A stretch of DNA of 64,000 nt, taken from Sphingomonas sp. QA11 (lineage in GTDB: Bacteria > Pseudomonadota > Alphaproteobacteria > Sphingomonadales > Sphingomonadaceae). The stretch lies in NCBI RefSeq assembly GCF_028473665.1, contig NZ_CP098774.1:2108001-2172000 (forward strand). Reading direction: 5' to 3'. The position numbers and the translations under genes are program-made. The notes under the pieces were generated by a model. It saw nothing but the letters and a program-made list of their open reading frames with translations, had not been told where the DNA came from and searched no databases. Shown here piece after piece: positions 53,263 to 61,752 of the stretch (within the stretch, counting starts at the first letter, position 1; each line of letters begins with the position of its first letter).

Positions 53263-54456
53263 ATGAAAGACTGGCAGGAGGGTTTGAATACAGAAAACCC
53301 GCTCACGGCTGAGTTAAAAATGAAGCCTTTGATCGAAAAAAACACCATACTGCTGGCGGATTTGGAACGTGAATGGTCTGCGCTTGGTCCGCTACGCTCG
53401 ATCACCTATACGATTCACTTCGACGACGAAGACGAAGCTCGCGTTTTCGCACGGGAGACAGAAACTCTCGGCTTCGATACCGACCTTTCCAGCGTACACC
53501 AAAGCAGAGATTGGATTGTCTATGCAACCAGATCCATGGAACCGACGGTAGCGAATGTTACCTACTGGGAGGAATGGTTCAGCGCGCGGGTTGAAAATTG
53601 GGACCGCCAAAGCCATGAATGCTGCAGGCCCCGTTTCGAGGGCTGGAGCTATCCACGCAGGGAAGCGCCCGCGTTTTCGCTGGAAGGACGACCTTGGAGT
53701 AACACCAGCGCGCGTGAGCGTGGACAAATATTATTCGGGCAGACCCTCGCCAATGATCAAGTCACTCCCAAGGGCAGGTTTCAATATCTCGGATCGACAA
53801 CGAAGGCACCGCCTTTTCGGATCATTCCTTCACAGTTCCTGACTAAGGCCCGTGCGCGAAGGCCGCGCCATGCAGAGCCCACAGCCTCTAAATTTGCTCA
53901 GTGGCTCTATTCACTTTATGCTGACGCCTACGGCAACGCGCAGGACCGGGAAGAAGGCAAGGTAGCTGAAGAAGCGATTCTTGCCGCACGCCGCAGTGCC
54001 TATACCTGTATAGATGCAAACATCCTGTCAGCCTCCTTTCCGGACTGGCAGCTGATACACAATGGCATGAACACGGGACAGCTCGCGATATCGGATTATT
54101 TCAAGATTGCAGATCTCAATGTTGCAGGTGAAGCATTGCGTGTCCTACCGGACCTTATCTATCGAAGCCGGCGGACTGGCGAAATCATAATCGTCGAAAT
54201 CAAGCATTCTCGCATGGCGATTCCGTCGAATCTCTGGCCCAATATCTGGGGCCAGCTTTGGTGTTATGCTCAGCTTGAACAAATCCGCGAGGCCCCTCGT
54301 GTGACCGTAGTTGGCGAGGTATGGGGCGATGCTTGGACCCGCCGCACCAGCATACGCCTTGTTTGCCTTCGCGCCAGTGTGCGGCGAAATCCGCGCGCGC
54401 CTGCGTATGACCGCTTCTTCCGGGCACTCTTTGACATCTATCGGGGCATTGATTGA
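53263..54456 (+). CDS. RraB-like / PD-(D/E)XK nuclease-like fusion protein
   Basis: 397-residue protein of two unlike parts. Residues ~30-130 resemble RraB-fold domains (RSITYTIHFDDEDEARVFARE, LGFDTDLSS, DWIVYA, then FEGWSYP). Residues ~210-375 have the PD-(D/E)XK nuclease pattern: Asp297 (PDLIYR), Glu312-x-Lys314 in IIIVEIKHS, and a following WGQLWCYAQL helix. Base composition is lower in G+C than neighbours. Function is unknown; the architecture suggests a nucleic-acid-targeting defence or repair enzyme. ATG 53263 is used; an internal ATG at 53323 is possible. Confidence 0.65.
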   Translation: MKDWQEGLNTENPLTAELKMKPLIEKNTILLADLEREWSALGPLRSITYTIHFDDEDEARVFARETETLGFDTDLSSVHQSRDWIVYATRSMEPTVANVTYWEEWFSARVENWDRQSHECCRPRFEGWSYPRREAPAFSLEGRPWSNTSARERGQILFGQTLANDQVTPKGRFQYLGSTTKAPPFRIIPSQFLTKARARRPRHAEPTASKFAQWLYSLYADAYGNAQDREEGKVAEEAILAARRSAYTCIDANILSASFPDWQLIHNGMNTGQLAISDYFKIADLNVAGEALRVLPDLIYRSRRTGEIIIVEIKHSRMAIPSNLWPNIWGQLWCYAQLEQIREAPRVTVVGEVWGDAWTRRTSIRLVCLRASVRRNPRAPAYDRFFRALFDIYRGID

Positions 54457-54758
54457 GGTAAATGCATGAAGGCTCGATGCTGACCTGGGGGTGTCTGGAA
54501 TCATGTCCTTTCCGACACCATCAGCGATGACCGATCGTCGCGTAGGGCTAAAAGTAAACCGTCGGATTGAGAAAATATGCGGCAATCTCGAGTGTAGGTT
54601 TCTTCGCCATGGGACTATCGAACGCTATACCGGCACTACCTTATCCAACTCCCGCCGTCATAGTACAGTCCAGTGAACGTCGGTTCGCGTCGAATCCAGT
54701 CACTAGCTGGCTTAACCATTGCCCCACAGCAAGCTGGACATTCTACAGCCGACCAGTG
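54457..54758. other. Intergenic region with candidate terminator
   Basis: 302 bases between two convergent nuclease-like genes. It contains the hairpin listed at 54490-54519. No other gene is supported. Confidence 0.35.
54490..54519. terminator. Candidate hairpin terminator
   Basis: GGTGTC-T-GGAA, 9-nt loop, TTCC-GACACC: a 10-bp stem with one bulged base lying 34 nt after the stop of the RraB-like/nuclease gene. No T-run follows, so efficiency is uncertain. Confidence 0.5.
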
Positions 54759-55862
54759 TCATCCTTCGAATGATCCGCTCGTCTTAGCGAACGCGATCTT
54801 CCGGTGTTCGATGCGGTGGCAAGTGGCGCACAGCACGACGAGGTCCGCGAGCGCCGTCTCGGTGCCGGAGGGAAGGTCAGCGAGCGGAACCTTGTGGTGT
54901 ACTTCGATCCCAGCATCCAAGAACTCCGCGCCGTGCTTCGCGGCAGGCTCGAACCCACATTCCTCGCAGACGAGCTTACCCGTGGCAATGAGTACCGCCG
55001 ACTTCTTGTCGCGCGCTAGGCCGGGCGCGCGCTCGCGCCGGAGGTGGGTAACCCGCTTGGGATGGCCTTCGACCCAGCGGCGATCGTCATCCTCACTGGG
55101 CAGAGGTGGGCTGCCGGGCACGACGACCTTTTCGCCAGCGCCGGGCTCGCCCTTAGGCAGGATGACGTAACCGGCCGCCTGCAGCAGTTCGAACGAGGGC
55201 TGCGACCACCCAGCGCTGAAATGGGCCGGGAATGCCTTGATGCCTAGCGCTCGTTCTAGCGCCAAGCCGAACACCTTCTTGGGTGGGAACCGCAAGCCGC
55301 CGGGCGTGACCAGGTCATAATCGCGCGAGTTCGCGAAGTTGGGCGCGTCGCCTCCTTGAGCGAGGGTGAACACGGCCGCGTGAATATCGGCCGGGGTAAC
55401 CTTTCGCTGATCGCCGTAGCTAAGCCGCTCCGGAGCTTCGACAACCCGATGAAGCTTCAGTTGCTGGACGAGATTGCTTGAACCAAATTCAAACCTCAGC
55501 CGCTTAGTCGAGTTTCCGACGTGATTGCCGGGCGGCTTGCCGAAATCTCGCATCCGGGTGCGAATGGCAGAAGCTGCTGCCGCCGGACCGAGCGCAACAA
55601 GCTCTGGTCCCTCTGCGATCACGCGGCTCGCGGCGTCAGGAAAGGACCGTACAGCGTCGCGGCTCGCCAGAAGGACACGTTCAAGATTCGAGAATGTACC
55701 AAGCGATCGGGCGAGGATAGTCTCGAGCGCCCTGCTGTATTGAGAGTTACGGGCATACGCGCCGGTTCCCCCCCGGCTCTCGAGAATGATCGCGTGGGAT
55801 TCCACGCTGATCGCTGCATCGAGCTGCTGACCATCTAACTCGATGCGGAAATCTTTTGACAT
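54759..55862 (-). CDS. HNH endonuclease-domain protein
   Basis: 367-residue protein. The C-terminal HNH/zinc-ribbon nuclease has Cys299-x2-Cys302 (CEECGF), His322-His323 (IEVHHKVPL), and Cys345-x2-Cys348-His349 (LCATCHRIEH). The N-terminal ~270 residues are not recognised; the central LTPGGLRFPPKKVFGLAL and HFSAGWSQPSFELLQAAGYVI segments look like a conserved domain. McrA-like restriction of modified DNA is possible. Convergent with the RraB-like/nuclease fusion. Confidence 0.72.
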   Translation of the reverse strand: MSKDFRIELDGQQLDAAISVESHAIILESRGGTGAYARNSQYSRALETILARSLGTFSNLERVLLASRDAVRSFPDAASRVIAEGPELVALGPAAAASAIRTRMRDFGKPPGNHVGNSTKRLRFEFGSSNLVQQLKLHRVVEAPERLSYGDQRKVTPADIHAAVFTLAQGGDAPNFANSRDYDLVTPGGLRFPPKKVFGLALERALGIKAFPAHFSAGWSQPSFELLQAAGYVILPKGEPGAGEKVVVPGSPPLPSEDDDRRWVEGHPKRVTHLRRERAPGLARDKKSAVLIATGKLVCEECGFEPAAKHGAEFLDAGIEVHHKVPLADLPSGTETALADLVVLCATCHRIEHRKIAFAKTSGSFEG

Positions 55863-56470
55863 TCTATATCTCTCGGCGTCGTTAGGTAGGTAATAAAAAA
55901 TCTCTCTCTAGCGGAAATGCCGTATGTGCGGGACTCCTCCATAAAGTAGCGCGCGGGAAAACCCCAACATCCCCAACATGCCAGCTTTTCTGCGGGTTTG
56001 GGCGCCAACCTTTACCCCAATAATTGTATAACCCGATTATAGGTTCTAGGGACAACCCATCTGCAAAGAATTTCTCTTTGTTTTCAAAGGCATTGGGGTA
56101 TTCATCAAAAACGGTTGGTGTGAGGTTGGGTCAGGACGACAATAAAGATTTTGCTTTCTATCAATATCTTATGACGATTTTATCGATGAGATTATAGATG
56201 TTGGCGTTCTCCTGCCCCCTCCCACAGCCATGCCATCGATAGGACTTCGCTTTCGGCACGGCTGGCGACTTTCCCGGCATCTCAGGAAATAGCGCGTCAG
56301 GTGCGTCAATCTGCGTCACCACATTGGGCGAGTATGGCAGCAATCGGCCGCAGATTTCCTAGTGGGCACCCATCCGCGATTACATGCGTCAAAAGCGACA
56401 CGAAAAGCGCGCGGGCGAGGCGGGGGGAAAAGCGCCCGGTTTGGGGTCGCAGCGGCGCCGGGGCGGTCGA
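55863..56470. other. AT-rich gene-poor interval at the prophage's left side (608 bp)
   Basis: Strongly AT-rich compared with the rest of the window. A short minus-strand ORF (56161-56343) ends the piece but is not supported by a homologous look. Repeated CCCCAACATCCCCAACATG-like words (around 55965-55982) and a long TTTCTCTTTGTTTTC run are visible. It could hold the prophage attachment or immunity region; no attachment core was identified. Confidence 0.35.
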
Positions 56471-56659
56471 TCACCCTCGGAGGGATCGGGCTGCGGTCTC
56501 GGCCAGCTCGCGGAAGATGCGTTGCCAGTATTCCCCGGCCTGCGCCCAGGGCACGTCATCAAGAGTACCGTGCCGCCTGCTCTCCCACAGATCCGCAGCC
56601 GTTTGCTCAATGACCGCGTCGATATCATTGGCGGAACAAAGGCGGCAACGGTCGGCCAT
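56471..56659 (-). CDS. Small hypothetical protein (62 aa), prophage
   Basis: 62 residues with a plausible helical protein (DIDAVIEQTAADLWESRRHGTLDDVPWAQAGEYWQRIFRELAE). Its ATG shares one base with the stop of the upstream YozE-like gene (TGATG), so the pair is probably translated together. Family not recognised. Confidence 0.5.
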   Translation of the reverse strand: MADRCRLCSANDIDAVIEQTAADLWESRRHGTLDDVPWAQAGEYWQRIFRELAETAARSLRG

Positions 56660-56895
56660 CAGCAGTCGAGCCAGTCCGACTCCGCATCATCGACGGCCGC
56701 GAAGGTATCGCCATCCGCCTGTTGCCCGCGCAGGTGGGCGCGGACGGCCTCCGGATCTCCATCCTTCGGGAAATTACGATCGGCGCGAGCCGCGTCGGCA
56801 AGAGCATCAACCCAATCGCCTCGATCGCGCTGGGCCAGAAGCCAGCGGCCGAACGCCTCCTTCCTCCCCCCATACCGGTCAGCCTGTATTGTCAT
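56659..56895 (-). CDS. YozE-SAM-like domain protein (78 aa), prophage
   Basis: 78-residue protein starting MTIQADRYGGRKEAFGRWLLAQRDRGDWVDALADAARADRNFPKDG (given here only as a description of its residue pattern): a compact helical domain with the AWLxxQ-x-LA-x-D-x-NFP signature of the YozE-SAM-like family. Function unknown. Coupled to the 62-residue gene downstream. The longer frame to 56982 has no support. Confidence 0.6.
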   Translation of the reverse strand: MTIQADRYGGRKEAFGRWLLAQRDRGDWVDALADAARADRNFPKDGDPEAVRAHLRGQQADGDTFAAVDDAESDWLDC

Positions 56896-56991
56896 GTCAC
56901 GTCTCCGAGTCGCGGTTGAAATGCGCCGCCTATAGCATTTGTTCCCGGAATGTTCTTGCCGAATCGGCGGCAGCGGGCGCATGCTGGCGGA

Positions 56992-57420
56992 ATGTCAGAC
57001 CCCGCTCTTGATGAAATCCGCAGCCGGAACTGGCTTGAATATCGGTGGCCGATCGAGATCAAATCCCGCTTCGACTGCGGCGCCACAAAATATGACGTGA
57101 TGATCGGCCAGTGCTCAATCGTGACAAAGCTGTCGCAGGAGGATGCTCAGCAATGGGTGGACGCGCTGGTTCCGGTCTCGGTCGCCGATGTCGTCTCCCG
57201 CTATCCTGAATTGCATCCGGTGCAGGTCCTGATCGAAGGCGGCAGGAAGGGGCGCCTGGCGCGCATTCCTCCCGAGCTATGGTCAACATATGATGCGATT
57301 GATCTCGGCGGAAGAAGCAGCCATGCGAGTATCTTGTCAGCAAAAGCCCGCGCCTTGTTCCCCGGAATCGTCGGCGTCTTCGTGCGGATCCGGCCGGTGC
57401 GCAGGTCTCGCGAACCATGA
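56992..57420 (+). CDS. Hypothetical protein (142 aa), prophage
   Basis: 142-residue protein beginning MSDPALDEIRSRNWLEYRWP. It has beta-rich middle segments (KYDVMIGQCSIVTKL) and a basic C-terminus. Family not recognised. Its TGA overlaps the ATG of the HIRAN gene (ATGA 57417-57420), so the two form a small operon. Confidence 0.55.
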   Translation: MSDPALDEIRSRNWLEYRWPIEIKSRFDCGATKYDVMIGQCSIVTKLSQEDAQQWVDALVPVSVADVVSRYPELHPVQVLIEGGRKGRLARIPPELWSTYDAIDLGGRSSHASILSAKARALFPGIVGVFVRIRPVRRSREP

Positions 57421-57809
57421 TGCGCGAGTTGAGCCTGGCTGTCGTTGGCCTCGATTTCGCCAATCGGGACAAGAGCAACCGCCGTTTCGAGCTGGCGCTT
57501 ATTCGACCGGGGGAAACCGTCCATCTTGTGCCCGAACCGAACAACCCCGCTGATCCGCGCGCCGTGGCTGTGATCAGCGCGCACGGCGTCCAGCTCGGCT
57601 ATCTGACCGCTGAACGATGCGGGCTGATCGGCGGCAGGATCGCGATGGGCGAATCGTTCACCGCCATTTTCCAAGAGGCGCGGCGGCATACCGCGATCAT
57701 TCGAGTGCGGTTCGGGGGTGGCGAGCCGGTCCTGCCGGCGCCGCGTCTGGAAGCGGAGATTGATCCGGACTTTTTCGCGGATCCCGAAGGCCCGGATTGG
57801 GGGGCGTGA
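57417..57809 (+). CDS. HIRAN domain protein (130 aa), prophage
   Basis: 130 residues, nearly all one HIRAN domain: VVGLDFANRDKSNRRFELALIRPGETVHLVPEPNNPADPRAVAV is summarised here by its conserved pattern V-V-G, R-x-E-L-A-L, P-G-x-x-V-x-L, E-P-x-N-P-D and G-Y-L. HIRAN domains bind DNA ends or damaged sites in helicases such as HLTF; stand-alone phage versions are uncharacterised. Coupled to the preceding gene. Confidence 0.7.
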   Translation: MMRELSLAVVGLDFANRDKSNRRFELALIRPGETVHLVPEPNNPADPRAVAVISAHGVQLGYLTAERCGLIGGRIAMGESFTAIFQEARRHTAIIRVRFGGGEPVLPAPRLEAEIDPDFFADPEGPDWGA

Positions 57810-57826
57810 AATTCTCAGGAAACGAT

Positions 57827-57862
57827 GCCCACCCCCGCGATGCGACAATCGCGAGGGCGGGC
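57827..57862. terminator. Bidirectional hairpin terminator between converging genes
   Basis: A 15-bp stem with two mismatches (arms 57827-57841 and 57848-57862; core CGCGAT / ATCGCG, loop GCGACA) sits between the HIRAN gene (stop 57809) and the methylase (stop 57868), the right place for a shared terminator. Confidence 0.7.
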
Positions 57863-57867
57863 GCCGC

Positions 57868-58668
57868 TCAATCTATCGGGAAATTGCTGACGATCAGCTC
57901 TCCGGCCTTCTTCGCGGCGCCGCTCGGCATCGAATAGATCGTCTCGACGCCGGCCACGTGGAATCGGCCGAACACCTCGCGCGCGCCCGGCGTGTCGTTG
58001 ACCGACAACACGAACTGGCCCTTGATTGTCTCGAGCTGGTCGGCAAGCAGCGTAAAATCTGCTCGACCAAAGACGTCCTGACCGTACTCAGTCTCGCAAC
58101 CCCAATAAGGCGGATCGAGGTAGAACAGCATGCCAGCGCGGTCATAGCGCCGTATGAACTCGGCATAGCCGAGCTGCTCGATTACCACACCGGTCAACCT
58201 GTCGTGGATATCGGCCAGTAGCGGTTCGATCTTCGACACATTGAAGCGGGACCGGGTATCGACGCCAAAACCGCGTCTCTCCACCCTTCCGCCGAACGCC
58301 AGGCGCTGCAAATACAGGAATCGCACCGCCCTCTGCAGATCTGTCAGCCGTTCGGCGGGTATCGCGCGCAGCCGCTCGAATTCGGCCCTGCTGGCGACCC
58401 GGAATCGCAGCATATCGACAAAATAGGCGTAGTGCTCCTGGAGCACGCGAAAAAAGGTCGCGACGTCGCCAGAGACATCGTTGATGAATTCCGCGGATGG
58501 CCTTTGCCGGCGCCTCAGGAAGACGCCCCCCATCCCGACGAACGGTTCGGCATAACCGTTATGGGGTATCGCGTCGAAAATAGGCAGCAGCCGCTTCACG
58601 AGATTGCGCTTGCCCCCGATATAGCCCGACGCGGGCGACACAGGGGTGACGTCGATCATAGTAGACAT
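57868..58668 (-). CDS. DNA adenine methylase (D12 class), prophage
   Basis: 266-residue N6-adenine methyltransferase. The SAM-binding motif is SPASGYIGGKRNLV (F/Y-x-G-G-K type), and DPPY is in MLFYLDPPYWGCETEYG. The order SAM motif then DPPY matches the D12/Dam group. No paired restriction gene is adjacent, so it is an orphan phage methylase that may protect DNA or modulate packaging or gene expression. Target site unknown; GATC is only a guess. Confidence 0.85.
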   Translation of the reverse strand: MSTMIDVTPVSPASGYIGGKRNLVKRLLPIFDAIPHNGYAEPFVGMGGVFLRRRQRPSAEFINDVSGDVATFFRVLQEHYAYFVDMLRFRVASRAEFERLRAIPAERLTDLQRAVRFLYLQRLAFGGRVERRGFGVDTRSRFNVSKIEPLLADIHDRLTGVVIEQLGYAEFIRRYDRAGMLFYLDPPYWGCETEYGQDVFGRADFTLLADQLETIKGQFVLSVNDTPGAREVFGRFHVAGVETIYSMPSGAAKKAGELIVSNFPID

Positions 58669-58691
58669 GTTGGATTTCTCGCTCTTCTAGG

Positions 58692-58717
58692 ATCCCGCCC
58701 GGCATGCCGGGTGCGGG
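58692..58717. terminator. Candidate hairpin between methylase and portal gene
   Basis: TCCCGC and GCGGGA outer arms enclose the palindrome CCGGCATGCCGG. It lies between dam and the portal gene (both minus), so it may terminate the portal-terminase transcript. No T-tract. Confidence 0.45.
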
Positions 58718-58816
58718 ACGGCCGATGGCCGGTCTGTCGTGGCGAGCTGGTCCTCGTCGGTTGGCCGGACTGGCATCCGGCTTCCCCCGCCCGGCCTTAC
58801 GGCTGGACGGAATTCC

Positions 58817-59875
58817 CTATGCCGCTTGGCGGCTTTTCCGCTCTTTGAAACGAACCGCTTCGTAACCTAGCGCCTCGTTGACGGTCAGCAGGTTCGCCTG
58901 GATTGGCTCAATCTCCAGCTCGAAGAACATATCGACCGCCTCGCGCGCGTTGCCGATGCTCGACCCCTGCGCCGGCACAATCCCTAACACGACAGGGGGG
59001 GTGCGGTGCGCCGCCAGCACGTCGTCGCGCGTCGCGTTCTTGATCCCGAGAAATTCGTCCTTCGCCCCCACCTCGGCGATCGGCAGGATCTTGAGGCTGC
59101 CATCCTTGCCGTTCGGCGCATGCACGAACAGGTTGCGGAAATTGCCCGGCCCCTTCGACGCCTTCAGCGCCGTCTTGAGCGCATCGGTATCCTGCTCGTC
59201 TATTTCGCCGGTCGCATAGAGGATGTACCCGGCGTGGCTTCCATTGAGGTAATAGCGGCGCCGAAAGAGCGTCGCCGCCTCGTTGAGCAGTGCCGACTGC
59301 AGGGCGCTCAGATACTCGGGAACGCCGTAGATCTCCTGATTAACGTCAGGCTGCATGATCTGGACAACGCTTCCCGGGCGGAACTCGGTTTCGCCCAAAT
59401 AGCTGGGCAGGAAGAAAAACTGCCCTTCCGCCAGCCCGCGCCGCGTATATTTCGCCAATGAATGGTCAAGCCGCATCGGATTGCCCAACAGGTTCGACCG
59501 TTGCTCGAGATAGCCGTTCCCGAAAACCAGATAGTCCTGCACCATCGCGCCGAACGCCTTGCGGCTCAGCCAGTGTGTCGGCTCGAATGCTGAAGCCAGC
59601 AGGTTCCGCTTGAGTATGATCGCCGAGCTGTGATGCGGCGATACGCGGAACGCGCGCGCCAAACCATCAAGCGAGATCGGCGGCTCGTACCAGCGCCCGT
59701 TATGCTGGCATTCGATCAGGTCCATGATCTCGCGCCGGTTGAGGACGGGTTCCGGGTCGCCGAAGCTGAACGCCTGGATCGCATTGGATCCGCTGGCGCT
59801 GGCGACGATCGCGCCGGTCGCCGCCTCGGCCGCTTCACCGCGCGACATTGCCCGTGCCTTGTTCCGCTTGCTCAT
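58817..59875 (-). CDS. Q: Phage portal protein (P2 gpQ / PBSX type)
   Basis: 352-residue portal protein forming the DNA-entry vertex of the capsid. LIECQHNGRWYEPPISLDGLARAFR, HHSSAIILKRNLL and VFGNGYLEQRSN followed by GVPEYLSALQSALLNEAATLFRRRYYLNGSHAGYIL are the P2-type hallmarks. Overlaps the terminase stop by 4 nt (ATGA). The minus-strand Q-P pair facing plus-strand O-N-M is the P2 head-gene arrangement. Confidence 0.9.
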   Translation of the reverse strand: MSKRNKARAMSRGEAAEAATGAIVASASGSNAIQAFSFGDPEPVLNRREIMDLIECQHNGRWYEPPISLDGLARAFRVSPHHSSAIILKRNLLASAFEPTHWLSRKAFGAMVQDYLVFGNGYLEQRSNLLGNPMRLDHSLAKYTRRGLAEGQFFFLPSYLGETEFRPGSVVQIMQPDVNQEIYGVPEYLSALQSALLNEAATLFRRRYYLNGSHAGYILYATGEIDEQDTDALKTALKASKGPGNFRNLFVHAPNGKDGSLKILPIAEVGAKDEFLGIKNATRDDVLAAHRTPPVVLGIVPAQGSSIGNAREAVDMFFELEIEPIQANLLTVNEALGYEAVRFKERKSRQAA

Positions 59876-61704
59876 TCAAAGATCTCCATGCGGGTCTTGG
59901 GGCGCTCGCGCCCGTCCAGTGGTTCGTTGATCAGGATGTGCATGCACGCCCAGGCGAGATCCGCGTGCCCATCGGCGGCGGATCGGCCGGCCTTGAACGT
60001 CAGGGCGCGACCGCTCTGGGTCAGCGCTTTCTTGATCGACAGGAAGGATGAGGCGACATCGAGCCAGCCGGCCTCGAATTCGATGCGCTGGCGGCTGAAG
60101 CTGTGCTGCGCCTTCATCACCATCTGCGCCTTCAGCTCGAGCGAATATTCGAGCTTCACCACGCCGCGCATCCGGTCGCGCAACAACTGCCATACGCCGT
60201 TGCCCACGCCGCCGGCGTCGATGCCCAGATAGGTGCAATTGTACCGGGCGAGCAGCGACATGATCATGTTCGCCTGCGCTTCGAAATCGAGGCCGCGAAA
60301 CTGGTGCCGCTCTAGCAGCCGGAACTTGCCGTTCGGCCCGCCAGGCGGCAGCGCGATCACCAGCGCTGCGTTGTCGCCTTCCTCGCTCTCCTGCGGATCA
60401 TAGCCGGCCCACACTTCGCGCATGCCGACCGGCCGTTTCGCCAGCGGGGATACGTCGGTCCACTCGACCATCGCATCAACCATGCACCGGTTGATCTCGT
60501 TGAACTTGAACGCTGACAGGCTGTCGTCAACGAACTGGCACATCAACAGGTTGGCGAATTCGTCCGGCGCATATTCGATGCGCAGCTCGTCCACGTCGAA
60601 CAGGTCGCAACCGCGCTCGGCCGCGTCCTCGATCGTGACAATCTGGCGCCAGACATTGTCCTCGCACAGCCGCCCGCGTTTCAGCGCGGCATGCGTGACG
60701 TCGATCTCGATCCGGTCGGCTTTCTTGACGCGCCGGTTGCGCCGCTCGCCTGTCCAATAGGGATGCGCCTGGTGCGCCACGCTCGACGGGGTCGAAAAAT
60801 AGGTTTTGCGCCAGCGCTTGTGCAGCGCCATGCCGCCGGCGACCTTGTTCAGTTCCTCAAAGCCATAGACCCAAAAGAACTCATCGAAATAGAAATTGCC
60901 GTGATAGCTTTGCGCGGTGCGGGCATTGGTGCCGAGGAAGATCAGCTCGGCGGCAGGCTCGCCCTCGGGCATCGTATCTGCCGTGACGATTATCGGATCG
61001 CCCTGCAGCTTGACACCGACCCGCGCCGCGAACTGGACGATATAAGTGCGGAAGACATGCGCCTGATTTTTGGACGCTGACAGGAATATCTGGTTGCCAC
61101 CCCCGGTCAGCGCGTCGAGCAGGGCCTCGCGGGCGAAATACCATGTAGCGCCGATTTGGCGCGACTTGAGGATCATGCGGGTGCGCTGATCTTTCGCCGC
61201 CCACCAGTCCTCCTGATAGCCGAACAGCTCGGCTTCGAAGATCTCCTGCAGCTTTTCGACCTGTTCGGCCGTGAAATGGTTTTTGGCCGGCTTCCTGCGC
61301 GTCCCGTCCTTCGCCGCCTCGTTCCGGTTGGCGACCTTTTCGTTCAGGTCGCTCTCATTGCCGCCCTTCGCCTCGAAGCGTCGAACCCGCGCGCCCTGCA
61401 CCACCTGGCGCATCAGCAGGTCGATTTCCTTGAAGTCGCCGCCCGTCTTGCTGTCCTTGGCGATCAGCATGTTGAGCCGGCATTCGAGCGCGTCCTCGAT
61501 CTTCGACAGCGACGGCGCCTCGTCCCACTTCTCGCGGTCTTTCCACGCCTGCACCGTCGACCGGTTGATGCCCAGCTCGCCGGCGATCTGAGTCACACCC
61601 CAGCCGCGCCAGTACAGGCTGCGCGCCTGGCGCCGCGCGTCGATCGGGATCGGCGACGTCGAGGCGGGCAGCGGCATGCCGGTATCGGGCGGAAGCTTGC
61701 TCAT
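59872..61704 (-). CDS. P: Phage terminase, large (ATPase) subunit (P2 gpP)
   Basis: 610-residue packaging motor. N-terminal HTH (SLYWRGWGVTQIAGELGINRSTVQAW), ATPase with a deviant Walker A ILKSRQIGATWYFA and Walker B NFYFDEFFWV, and C-terminal nuclease residues (GYDPQESEEGDNAALVIA). ATG 61704 (MSKLPPD) is used rather than 61737; the extra residues are unlikely. Overlaps the portal gene and faces gene O across 145 nt. Confidence 0.9.
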   Translation of the reverse strand: MSKLPPDTGMPLPASTSPIPIDARRQARSLYWRGWGVTQIAGELGINRSTVQAWKDREKWDEAPSLSKIEDALECRLNMLIAKDSKTGGDFKEIDLLMRQVVQGARVRRFEAKGGNESDLNEKVANRNEAAKDGTRRKPAKNHFTAEQVEKLQEIFEAELFGYQEDWWAAKDQRTRMILKSRQIGATWYFAREALLDALTGGGNQIFLSASKNQAHVFRTYIVQFAARVGVKLQGDPIIVTADTMPEGEPAAELIFLGTNARTAQSYHGNFYFDEFFWVYGFEELNKVAGGMALHKRWRKTYFSTPSSVAHQAHPYWTGERRNRRVKKADRIEIDVTHAALKRGRLCEDNVWRQIVTIEDAAERGCDLFDVDELRIEYAPDEFANLLMCQFVDDSLSAFKFNEINRCMVDAMVEWTDVSPLAKRPVGMREVWAGYDPQESEEGDNAALVIALPPGGPNGKFRLLERHQFRGLDFEAQANMIMSLLARYNCTYLGIDAGGVGNGVWQLLRDRMRGVVKLEYSLELKAQMVMKAQHSFSRQRIEFEAGWLDVASSFLSIKKALTQSGRALTFKAGRSAADGHADLAWACMHILINEPLDGRERPKTRMEIFE

Positions 61705-61752
61705 GGCGGGCGAACCTAGCCACGGCCCGCGCCGCAACCGACGCGGCGGCTC

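Noticed and set aside
56161..56343. 60-codon minus-strand ORF in the AT-rich gap
   Set aside because: Predicted residues suggest nothing known; could be the tail of a lost phage gene, but evidence is too thin to annotate.
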